A stretch of DNA of 5,601 nt. Source: Chloroflexota bacterium (lineage in GTDB: Bacteria; Chloroflexota; Dehalococcoidia; RBG-13-53-26). The translations under genes and the position numbers were made by a program. Below, one piece after another: positions 1-4,930 of this stretch. The notes beneath the pieces were generated by a model. It ran no database searches, had not been told where the DNA came from, and was given only the letters and a program-made list of their open reading frames with translations. The stretch's first letter is position 1, and every line of letters starts with the position of its first letter. The DNA lies in NCBI GenBank assembly GCA_030616195.1, contig JAUWXW010000130.1, positions 1 through 5,601 of the forward strand, written 5' to 3'.

Positions 1-102
1 TTCTGCGGCAGGTGCTTCCTCTTCTACCTTGCCTTCTACCACCTCAGCTTCCGCGGTGGGTGCTTCCTCAACTGCTTCGGCCTCTGCGGTAGGTGCTTCC
101 TC
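1..102 (-). repeat. Imperfect 21-bp repeats coding for the acidic tail
   Basis: Three similar 21-base units lie at 1-21, 49-69 and 82-102, differing at only a few positions. Their spacings of 48 and 33 bases keep the reading frame. On the coding strand each unit encodes a version of E-E-A-P-(T/A)-A-E inside the Glu/Ala-rich tail. The array may continue past the left edge. It looks like in-frame expansion of low-complexity coding sequence and not a mobile repeat. Confidence 0.65.
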
Positions 103-1614
103 TGCTGCCTCGGCCACTGCAGCCGGTAGCTCCTCCTCTTCTGCCTCAGGCTCGACGGCTATAGCCTCTTCCTCCGCCACGGCTTCGACGGGTTCTACCC
201 CGGTTTCGGCCAATGGCGCTTCTTCAGCCACAACGGGCTCAACTGCTTCTGGCGGCGCGGCCTCTTCCGCCTCCAATATCTTACTTTGTGCCCTATCTAA
301 GTCGCCCTGCACTATTGCCTCCAGGGGAGACTTGGCCTTGTGCAGTAATTCGATGGCCTTGCTGCACGTCTCGCAAGCCCGTTCGTAATCTCCCAGTCCT
401 GCGTGGGCGACGGCCATCAGCTTCTGCATCACCGCCGCCTGGTCTATTTCCTGCGTTTCAACGGCAAGAGCTAGCCCCCTCTCTCCCAGTGTCAGAGCCT
501 CCCGGTGGTCTCCCAGAGTCACCTTGAGCTGCGTATGGTGGAAGAGGCCAGCCAGTTCCTGGCTGCGGTCTCCGGCTGCTTGCGCTGCCCGCACGCTATC
601 GGCGTAGAGGTCGTTTGCCTCGTGGAAGCTGTGGAGAAATTGCCTGGACTCCCCCAGGCACAGGAGCATGCCGGCTGTGGCGGGGCCATCGCCTACTTCC
701 CTGGCTAGAAGCAGGCCTTGTTCATACAGAGCTACCGCATCCTCATATTCGGCCTTTTCATGGCTCAGCCTACCCTGGACGCGGAGCATGGCGACTCGGA
801 GCCCCTTGTCCTCCAGCTCACCGGCAATCTTCGCTCCATCGGCGCAATGTCTGGCAGCATCCTTAAGCTTGCCCATGGAAGCATAAGCGTCAGCCATGCT
901 GAAGAGGGCCCGGGCGTGGGCCAGACGGCTGCCCGCCTTCTTGGCGTCCTTCAGCCTGCGTTTATGCTCCTTTTCGGCGCTCTTTAGTTCCTTTTTCCTG
1001 CTGTGGGCCGCGGCGCACCTGAACATGCTGCTCTCAATATTCCCCAGAGCTCCCGGATCGCCCAGTAGCATGGCTTCCTCAAGGGCTTTCTCGTATTGGT
1101 TCATTGCCTCCTGGTATTGGCCATCCTGGAAGCGGATGCCGCCTATACTGCACAGTGTACCAACGGCGTGCGCCTTATTTCCTGTCTCAGGCTGCATCTT
1201 AAGACTCTTCTCGTAGTGCTTACGAGCCTTCTTGAATTCGCCCATCTCCTCATAGGTGCTGGCCAATCCGCTGAGGGCCAGGGCGATACCGTTCTTGTTT
1301 CCCAACTGCTTGGCCTTATCGAGGGCCTCTTTACTGCACTTCAGTGCCTCCTTGTAATCACCCAGGGCGCGCTGGCCGATCGCCAGCTCGCGCAGGTTTG
1401 CTCTCATGCCGACCTTGTCTCCCAGTTGGCGAGAAATCGCCAGACTGTTTGTGAAGGCATCGGTGGCCTCTTGATAGCTTCTTTGGCTGAGATACAGGGT
1501 GCCCAGGTGGTGCAGTGCAGCCGCCTCGGCCTCCTTGTTTCCTTGCTCGCGGGCGGCGCGCAGATTCTCTTCGTAGAGTCTCAAGGCTTCCTGGTAGTGA
1601 CTGCTGGAGCTCAT
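1..1614 (-). CDS. TPR-repeat protein with acidic C-terminal tail (3' end outside the window)
   Basis: An uninterrupted minus-strand frame of 538 codons starts at ATG 1614-1612 and is still open at base 1, so the C-terminus is missing. Residues 1 to about 428 are helical repeats of about 40 residues. Units of the form A-x-x-L-x-x-L-G-x-x-Y-x-x-x-G-x-Y-x-x-A-x(6)-A-L, often ending in LGDK or LGNK, recur around residues 31-64, 70-103, 110-143, 150-183, 232-265, 273-306, 313-346 and 392-425. These are tetratricopeptide repeats of the longer 40-residue type. TPR arrays bind protein partners, so a scaffold role is likely, but the partner and process are unknown. From about residue 446 the chain becomes an unstructured Glu/Ala/Pro/Val tail of at least 93 residues with almost no basic residues. 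No signal peptide or membrane segment is visible, so it is probably cytoplasmic. It is divergent from the cNMP-barrel gene. The TPR assignment is firm; the function is not. Confidence 0.9.
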   Translation of the reverse strand, partial: MSSSSHYQEALRLYEENLRAAREQGNKEAEAAALHHLGTLYLSQRSYQEATDAFTNSLAISRQLGDKVGMRANLRELAIGQRALGDYKEALKCSKEALDKAKQLGNKNGIALALSGLASTYEEMGEFKKARKHYEKSLKMQPETGNKAHAVGTLCSIGGIRFQDGQYQEAMNQYEKALEEAMLLGDPGALGNIESSMFRCAAAHSRKKELKSAEKEHKRRLKDAKKAGSRLAHARALFSMADAYASMGKLKDAARHCADGAKIAGELEDKGLRVAMLRVQGRLSHEKAEYEDAVALYEQGLLLAREVGDGPATAGMLLCLGESRQFLHSFHEANDLYADSVRAAQAAGDRSQELAGLFHHTQLKVTLGDHREALTLGERGLALAVETQEIDQAAVMQKLMAVAHAGLGDYERACETCSKAIELLHKAKSPLEAIVQGDLDRAQSKILEAEEAAPPEAVEPVVAEEAPLAETGVEPVEAVAEEEAIAVEPEAEEEELPAAVAEAAEEAPTAEAEAVEEAPTAEAEVVEGKVEEEAPAAE

Positions 1615-1618
1615 TTTG

Positions 1619-1626
1619 CCCTCCTT
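1619..1626 (-). promoter_or_regulatory. Ribosome-binding site that fixes the TPR gene start
   Basis: Read on the minus strand this is AAGGAGGG, a full Shine-Dalgarno match. The AGGAGG core lies five bases before ATG 1614-1612. This makes that ATG the clear start of the TPR protein. Confidence 0.85.
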
Positions 1627-1673
1627 TTCTGGCCAGGAATTCTGCTCCGGTGGTGAGGACGCTCGATTTTGAT

Positions 1674-1682
1674 ATTATATCA
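1674..1682 (-). promoter_or_regulatory. Extended -10 promoter for the TPR gene
   Basis: The minus strand reads TGATATAAT, a TGn extended element plus a perfect -10 hexamer (1679-1674). Transcription would begin near 1667, giving a leader of about 50 bases before the TPR start. A minus-strand TTGACA at 1697-1692 is only 12 bases from the -10 and so cannot serve as a normal -35. The hexamer at proper spacing (1702-1697) is a poor match, so the TG element probably compensates. The -10 lies inside a 13-bp perfect palindrome (1670-1682). Confidence 0.6.
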
Positions 1683-1721
1683 CGTCAGTCCTGTCAAACA
1701 TATACCCTGACACCATTGACG
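1683..1721. promoter_or_regulatory. Nested dyad between divergent promoters, probable operator
   Basis: Two pairs of 5-base inverted repeats share one exact centre at base 1702. The outer pair is CGTCA (1683-1687) with TGACG (1717-1721), and the inner pair is TGTCA (1692-1696) with TGACA (1708-1712). Each arm therefore carries GTCA/TGAC twice at a 9-bp step. The right outer arm overlaps the -35 of the rightward promoter. The left arms abut the leftward -10 region. The position and symmetry suggest a regulator that controls both divergent genes. Which protein binds is unknown, and the site is not a standard CRP (TGTGA-N6-TCACA) or FNR box. Confidence 0.45.
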
Positions 1722-1744
1722 AACAGAGCGAACAAAATTATAAT
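1716..1744 (+). promoter_or_regulatory. Sigma-70-type promoter for the cNMP-barrel gene
   Basis: TTGACG (1716-1721) and a perfect TATAAT (1739-1744) are separated by 17 bases, so 11 of 12 positions match consensus at optimal spacing. Initiation is expected near 1751, leaving a leader of about 50 bases before ATG 1803. Confidence 0.8.
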
Positions 1745-1789
1745 GTCTGTGAGCGCCTGAATCAAGAAGAAAGGGCAAACTGCCATGGT

Positions 1790-1794
1790 GGAGG
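1790..1794 (+). promoter_or_regulatory. Ribosome-binding site that selects ATG 1803
   Basis: GGAGG ends eight bases before ATG 1803-1805, a good spacing. An in-frame ATG at 1785 lies upstream of this site and is itself preceded only by a weaker AAAGGG about ten bases away. The shorter start is therefore preferred. Confidence 0.7.
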
Positions 1795-1802
1795 GAGCAA
1801 CA

Positions 1803-2261
1803 ATGTCCATTCAGGAAGTCTTGCAGGGAGTCGGTCTTTTCCAGGGACTAAGTCAATTCGAGATAGAGAGTGTGGCGCAGGTATGCCGTGAGAAGAGCTA
1901 TAGGCGGGGGGAGCTGGTTTTCGGTGAAAACAGCACCGGGGATGAGCTGTATATTGTAAAAAGCGGCAAGGTAGCACTGCAAATGGGGGGGAGGGGCCAC
2001 CGGCCGTCAACCGTGGTTCACATGGTTGAGCCGGGCCAGGTATTTGGGGAATTTGCGCTGATTGACAGGGAGAGCCGTGCTGCCGGAGCCAAAGCCGTCA
2101 CTGACTGCGAGATACTGATATTGCCCCGGGAAGATCTCTATCGCGTGTTTGAGTTGAGTCATCATATCGGTTATGTGGTGATGCACCATTTGGCTGCCGT
2201 GCTAGCTTCGCGTCTCCGCAAAACTGACCTGCAGCTACTAGCCAGTGAGTCGTGGAAGTGA
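1803..2261 (+). CDS. Single-domain cyclic-nucleotide-binding (CRP-type) protein
   Basis: This 152-residue protein matches the CRP/cNMP-binding jelly roll from end to end. It opens with an N-terminal helix and 'LFQGLSQFEIE' (about 12-22), as in CRP-family sensors. Next come the 'GELVFGENSTGDELYIVKSGKV' strands (36-57) and the phosphate-binding cassette 'FGEFALIDRESRA' (81-93), then 'CEILILPREDLYRVF' (102-116) and a C-helix to about 140. The cassette keeps Glu83 and Arg92, the residues that hold ribose and phosphate in this fold. Ala93 replaces the usual Ser/Thr, so cAMP binding is uncertain. The chain ends just after the C-helix, so the winged-helix DNA-binding domain of true CRP/FNR regulators is absent. 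It may act as a ligand sensor or regulatory subunit on a partner protein, possibly the divergent TPR protein (inference only). An 18-base-longer start at 1785 is possible but less likely. Confidence 0.88.
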   Translation: MSIQEVLQGVGLFQGLSQFEIESVAQVCREKSYRRGELVFGENSTGDELYIVKSGKVALQMGGRGHRPSTVVHMVEPGQVFGEFALIDRESRAAGAKAVTDCEILILPREDLYRVFELSHHIGYVVMHHLAAVLASRLRKTDLQLLASESWK

Positions 2262-2279
2262 CGCCTCCCAGCAGCCAAC

Positions 2280-2307
2280 CCAGCTGGTGCAGCGTATAGC
2301 TGGTTTT
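2280..2307 (+). terminator. Weak terminator-like hairpin after the cNMP-barrel gene
   Basis: CCAGCT (2280-2285) pairs with AGCTGG (2298-2303) around a 12-base loop, and TTTT follows at 2304-2307. It begins about 20 bases after the stop codon at 2259-2261, the expected place for an intrinsic terminator. The stem is short and the U-run has only four bases, so efficient termination is doubtful. Confidence 0.3.
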
Positions 2308-2354
2308 GCCGCGCGTCCATCATCTATCCTCCGTGCAACAGCTATGCCCCGAGG

Positions 2355-2475
2355 AGGTCGAACCCCGTGGAATGAGGGCTTTTGTGTGGTGGCAGAGGGC
2401 GTTCAGTTGCCACCCTGAGGTGGCTCGACAGAGTCGGTGTCGCCTTAGGCGACCCCTGGCGAGCTACGGGGACCT
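2355..2475. other. Nested inverted repeats: structured RNA or palindromic element
   Basis: Four sets of complementary segments nest here. The outer closing stem is AGGT (2355-2358) plus CCCCGT (2363-2368) with ACGGGG (2466-2471) plus ACCT (2472-2475). A 7-bp hairpin forms between GGTGGCA (2388-2394) and TGCCACC (2408-2414). An 8-bp stem with one G-U pair joins 2420-2427 to 2460-2467, sharing two bases with the outer stem. Inside it, GTCGCC (2439-2444) and GGCGAC (2448-2453) make a perfect 6-bp hairpin with loop TTA. The segment GCCACC (2409-2414) can alternatively pair with a second GGTGGC at 2419-2424. No U-run follows, so it is not a simple terminator. It could be a non-coding RNA, part of a 3' untranslated region, or a worn dispersed palindromic repeat. 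I recognise no known RNA family. Confidence 0.4.
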
Positions 2476-2524
2476 ATCCCTATGCCTGGAGAATTTCAAT
2501 CACTGATTTTGGGGGGTTGTACTC

Positions 2525-2552
2525 TTGACAGCGGTACGATAGATGATATACT
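2525..2552 (+). promoter_or_regulatory. Sigma-70-type promoter for the pyrG operon
   Basis: A perfect TTGACA (2525-2530) and TATACT (2547-2552, one mismatch to consensus) are 16 bases apart. Transcription should begin near 2559, giving a leader of about 47 bases before the GTG start. The start region does not show the GGGC initial sequence used for CTP-sensing control of Bacillus subtilis pyrG, and I see no attenuator hairpin in the leader. Confidence 0.8.
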
Positions 2553-2605
2553 TGGACTAGATTGGACTTGCCTCGCTTGTTTTTAGTCTTCGCCTAAGGT
2601 ACACG

Positions 2606-4288
2606 GTGACAAAGTATATTTTCATTACGGGTGGCGTGGTTAGTTCTGTGGGGAAGGGCATCACTGCTGCGTCCATCGGCAGGATACTCAAGAGTCGCAA
2701 CTTCTCCGTCTCTATCCAGAAGTTAGACCCCTATCTCAATGTTGACCCGGGGACCATGTCCCCCTATCAACACGGGGAGGTCTTTGTTACCCAAGACGGT
2801 GCTGAGACTGACCTCGACCTGGGTCATTATGAGCGCTTTATCGATACTGAGCTTACTGGTGCTTCCAGCGTTACCACGGGGCAGATCTACAGCACAGTTC
2901 TGGCCAAGGAAAGGAGGGGTGATTTTCTTGGCGGCACCATCCAGGTGGTGCCCCATGTTACCGACGAAATAAAGAGGCGAATTCAGGAAGTGGGCCAGCT
3001 AACCGGGGCCGAGATAGTGATCGTGGAGGTTGGCGGAACGGTGGGTGATATTGAAGGGCTTCCCTTCCTTGAAGCTATCCGCCAGATGCGCAGGGAGGCA
3101 GGGCGGGATAATGTGCTCTACGTTCATGTGACATTCATACCTTATATCTCCTCTACCGGAGAGCTGAAGACCAAGCCCACTCAGCACAGTGTTAATGAGT
3201 TGCGCCGTATTGGCATTCAGCCTGATATCATTGTTTGCCGCAGTGACTACCCTGTTTCTGAGGGGATAAAGGAGAAGATTTCCCTCTTTTGTAGCGTGGA
3301 GAAGACAGCGGTAATACCTCTGCTTACTGTTTCCACCATCTATGAGATTCCTCTTATCCTGGAGGAAGTCGGCCTGGGCGACCTGATGACGGAGATGTTG
3401 AGATTGCCTTCAGGGGATGGAGATTTAGACGAGTGGCGGGCTTTGGTGGAGAAAATGAAGGCTCCCAAAGAGCCCCTTTCTATAGCGCTGGTAGGCAAAT
3501 ATGTAGAGCTGCGGGATGCCTACATTTCGGTGCGGGAGGCGCTTCGCCATGCTGCTACTCACCTGGATCGCGAGGTGGATATCTGTTGGGTCCATTCAGA
3601 GGATTTAGAAAGAGACGGAGAGAGCGTAGACGACCTCCTTCGCTATGTACAGGGGATTGTAGTGCCCGGTGGCTTTGGCGATCGGGGCATAGAAGGTATG
3701 ACCAGGGCGGCAAGATATGCTAGAGAGCACGAGGTGCCTTACTTTGGCTTGTGTTTGGGGATGCATATTATGGTAGTGGACCATGCCCGATATGCTCTTG
3801 GCTCGGATGAGCCCAATTCTACCGAGTTCTGCCCTGACACCCCCTATCCTGTCATCAGCCTCTTGCCCGATCAGGTGGAGGTAGAGGAGAAGGGGGGGAC
3901 CATGAGGCTGGGTACTTATCCGTGCCACCTGGTTGAAGGTACCCGTGCCGCGGCTGCTTATGGACAGCCGGTAGTTTACGAGCGTCACCGTCATCGCTTT
4001 GAATTTAACAATGATTTCCGTTATACTTTAGAAGAGGCTGGGCTAATTGCCAGCGGTCTCTCTGGTGATGGTAAGCTCGTAGAGATAGTGGAGCTCCGGG
4101 ATCACCCTTGGATGGTAGCCAATCAGTTTCACCCTGAATTCAAGTCTCGCCCTAACCGCCCCCATCCCCTTTTCACCGAGTTCATCAGGGCGGCGAAGAA
4201 AACCCTAAGAGAAGGGGCTCAACATCCCCTGCCACTGCGTCAGGGGATGAAAGGAAGGATTGATGCGTCTTTTCCTGGACACGGCTGA
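2606..4288 (+). CDS. pyrG: CTP synthase (glutamine-hydrolysing)
   Basis: PyrG makes CTP from UTP, ATP and glutamine (or ammonia), the last step of cytidine nucleotide synthesis, in the cytosol. The 560-residue product is complete. The synthetase domain opens with '[17 protein letters not shown]' (3-19, ATP loop with Lys17) and carries '[10 protein letters not shown]' (69-78), '[12 protein letters not shown]' (140-151, with Glu141) and 'KTKPTQHSV' (188-196). The glutamine amidotransferase domain (about 290-535) has the oxyanion segment 'PGGFGDRG' (354-361), nucleophile Cys383 in GLCLGMH, 'ERHRHRFE', and His509/Glu511 in NQFHPEF, completing the triad. The start is GTG 2606 with AAGG (2596-2599) six bases upstream, and translation begins at the family's normal N-terminus. 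Two points are unusual. His387 stands where CLGMQ normally has Gln, and the last 23 or so residues (from about 538) extend past the usual family end and overlap tal by 26 bases. Confidence 0.98.
   Translation: MTKYIFITGGVVSSVGKGITAASIGRILKSRNFSVSIQKLDPYLNVDPGTMSPYQHGEVFVTQDGAETDLDLGHYERFIDTELTGASSVTTGQIYSTVLAKERRGDFLGGTIQVVPHVTDEIKRRIQEVGQLTGAEIVIVEVGGTVGDIEGLPFLEAIRQMRREAGRDNVLYVHVTFIPYISSTGELKTKPTQHSVNELRRIGIQPDIIVCRSDYPVSEGIKEKISLFCSVEKTAVIPLLTVSTIYEIPLILEEVGLGDLMTEMLRLPSGDGDLDEWRALVEKMKAPKEPLSIALVGKYVELRDAYISVREALRHAATHLDREVDICWVHSEDLERDGESVDDLLRYVQGIVVPGGFGDRGIEGMTRAARYAREHEVPYFGLCLGMHIMVVDHARYALGSDEPNSTEFCPDTPYPVISLLPDQVEVEEKGGTMRLGTYPCHLVEGTRAAAAYGQPVVYERHRHRFEFNNDFRYTLEEAGLIASGLSGDGKLVEIVELRDHPWMVANQFHPEFKSRPNRPHPLFTEFIRAAKKTLREGAQHPLPLRQGMKGRIDASFPGHG
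4223..4249 (+). repeat. Perfect 9-bp hairpin inside the 3' end of pyrG
   Basis: CATCCCCTG (4223-4231) and CAGGGGATG (4241-4249) are exact inverted repeats around a 9-base loop. The element occupies exactly codons 540-548 of pyrG and ends two bases before the AAGGA ribosome-binding site of tal. An alternative stem, AGGGG (4213-4217) with CCCCT (4226-4230), would exclude it. No T-run follows, so it is not an intrinsic terminator. It may affect tal translation or mRNA processing, or be a small palindromic insertion. Confidence 0.6.
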
Positions 4289-4919
4289 TATTGACCAGAT
4301 TCGGCGGGGAGTGAAATTGGGTGTCATAAGCGGAGTCACTACCAATCCCAGTCTGGTTGCTAAGGTGGGGCGTACTACTGACTATGAATCGACTGTTAAG
4401 GAGATTTGTTCTATAGTCAACGGTCCTGTTTCCGCTGAGGTGCTCAGCCAAGAGACCCAGTCTATGATTGAAGAAGCCAGGCAGGTTTCCTCCTGGTCAC
4501 CGCATGTGGTGATCAAGATTCCTTGCACAGCTTCGGGTTTAGAAGCAATTTCTGTTCTTTCCAGGGAGAACATTAAGATAAATCTCACCCTGTGCTTCTC
4601 GCCCAACCAGGCCCTTTTGGGGGCACTGGCAGGAGCTACCTATGTCAGTCCTTTTGTGGGCAGGTTGGACGATGTAGGTCAGGATGGAATGGAGTTAGTG
4701 GCTGAAATTGTACAGCTATTCGAGCGCTATGACCTGCCGACCAAGGTAATCGCCGCCAGTATCCGCCACCCGATGCACTGTGTGGTTGCTGCCAGGATAG
4801 GGGCACACGTTGCCACCATCCCTTATAGTGTTTTGATGCAGATGATTGAGCATCCTCTCACCACTATTGGTATCAACCGCTTTCTAGAAGACTGGCAGCG
4901 AGTGTCAAGCAAGGGCTGA
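4263..4919 (+). CDS. tal: Transaldolase, small TalC/FSA-type
   Basis: Transaldolase moves a three-carbon dihydroxyacetone unit between sugar phosphates in the non-oxidative pentose phosphate pathway, through a Schiff base on lysine. The 218-residue chain has the length and motifs of the small TalC/fructose-6-phosphate aldolase (FSA) family: '[11 protein letters not shown]' (4-14), '[11 protein letters not shown]' (24-34), 'VVIKIPCT' (82-89) with Schiff-base Lys85, '[14 protein letters not shown]' (124-137) and 'IIAASIRHP'-like 'VIAASIRHP'. Glu59 and Phe131 occupy positions where the E. coli aldolase FSA has Gln and Tyr, and Glu and Phe are typical of transaldolases. I therefore call transaldolase over F6P aldolase. 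ATG 4263 is chosen over the adjacent in-frame TTG 4260 because the family begins M-x-x-F-x-D-T-A and AAGGA (4251-4255) is seven bases away. The start lies inside pyrG, with a 26-base overlap, so translational coupling is likely. Confidence 0.95.
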   Translation: MRLFLDTADIDQIRRGVKLGVISGVTTNPSLVAKVGRTTDYESTVKEICSIVNGPVSAEVLSQETQSMIEEARQVSSWSPHVVIKIPCTASGLEAISVLSRENIKINLTLCFSPNQALLGALAGATYVSPFVGRLDDVGQDGMELVAEIVQLFERYDLPTKVIAASIRHPMHCVVAARIGAHVATIPYSVLMQMIEHPLTTIGINRFLEDWQRVSSKG

Positions 4920-4925
4920 GGGGAG
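4920..4925 (+). promoter_or_regulatory. Ribosome-binding site of rho, abutting the tal stop
   Basis: GGGGAG lies directly after the tal stop TGA (4917-4919) and five bases before ATG 4931. Only 11 bases separate the two genes. No promoter or terminator fits in the gap, so rho is co-transcribed with tal. Confidence 0.75.
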
Positions 4926-4930
4926 AATAA

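Larger units (their letters stand above)
2262..2524. other. Gene-free interval downstream of the cNMP-barrel gene
   Basis: No convincing coding region is present on either strand. A plus-strand frame ending near 2506 is rich in Arg, Cys and His, has no usable ribosome-binding site, and crosses the inverted repeats described separately. The interval holds a weak terminator-like hairpin near 2280-2307 and the structured segment 2355-2475. The operon promoter follows at 2525. Confidence 0.7.

Noticed and set aside
1096..1656. A 186-codon plus-strand open frame opposite the TPR gene, and several shorter ones in 29-1216
   Set aside because: They are antisense shadows of the TPR gene. They have Ser/Ala- or Leu-rich compositions set by the opposite strand's codons and no ribosome-binding sites or family motifs. 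The minus frame is continuous and clearly TPR.
1669..1683. An FNR/CRP box at the TTGAT...ATCAC sequence
   Set aside because: The spacing is 5 instead of 4 bases and the second half is imperfect. The same bases are explained by the extended -10 promoter.
2350..2375. A tRNA-like T-arm (GGTCGAACCCC on plus, GGGGTTCGACC on minus)
   Set aside because: No five-base T-stem forms around the loop on either strand, and no acceptor, D or anticodon arm is found nearby.
2306..2506. A 66-codon plus-strand open frame between the cNMP-barrel gene and pyrG
   Set aside because: It has no Shine-Dalgarno site, an Arg/Cys-rich composition, and passes through the inverted repeats. Such frames commonly arise from palindromic intergenic sequence.
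2559..2605. A Bacillus-type CTP-sensing attenuator before pyrG
   Set aside because: The leader contains a T-run (2580-2584) but no strong hairpin before it, and the start region lacks the GGGC needed for reiterative G addition.
3605..3994. A 129-codon minus-strand frame inside pyrG, and other minus-strand frames in pyrG, tal and rho
   Set aside because: All lie opposite well-supported genes and show no ribosome-binding sites or recognisable domains.
4223..4262. The pyrG 3' hairpin as an intrinsic terminator
   Set aside because: It is followed by AAAGGAAGG and not a T-run, and two further operon genes follow without a new promoter.
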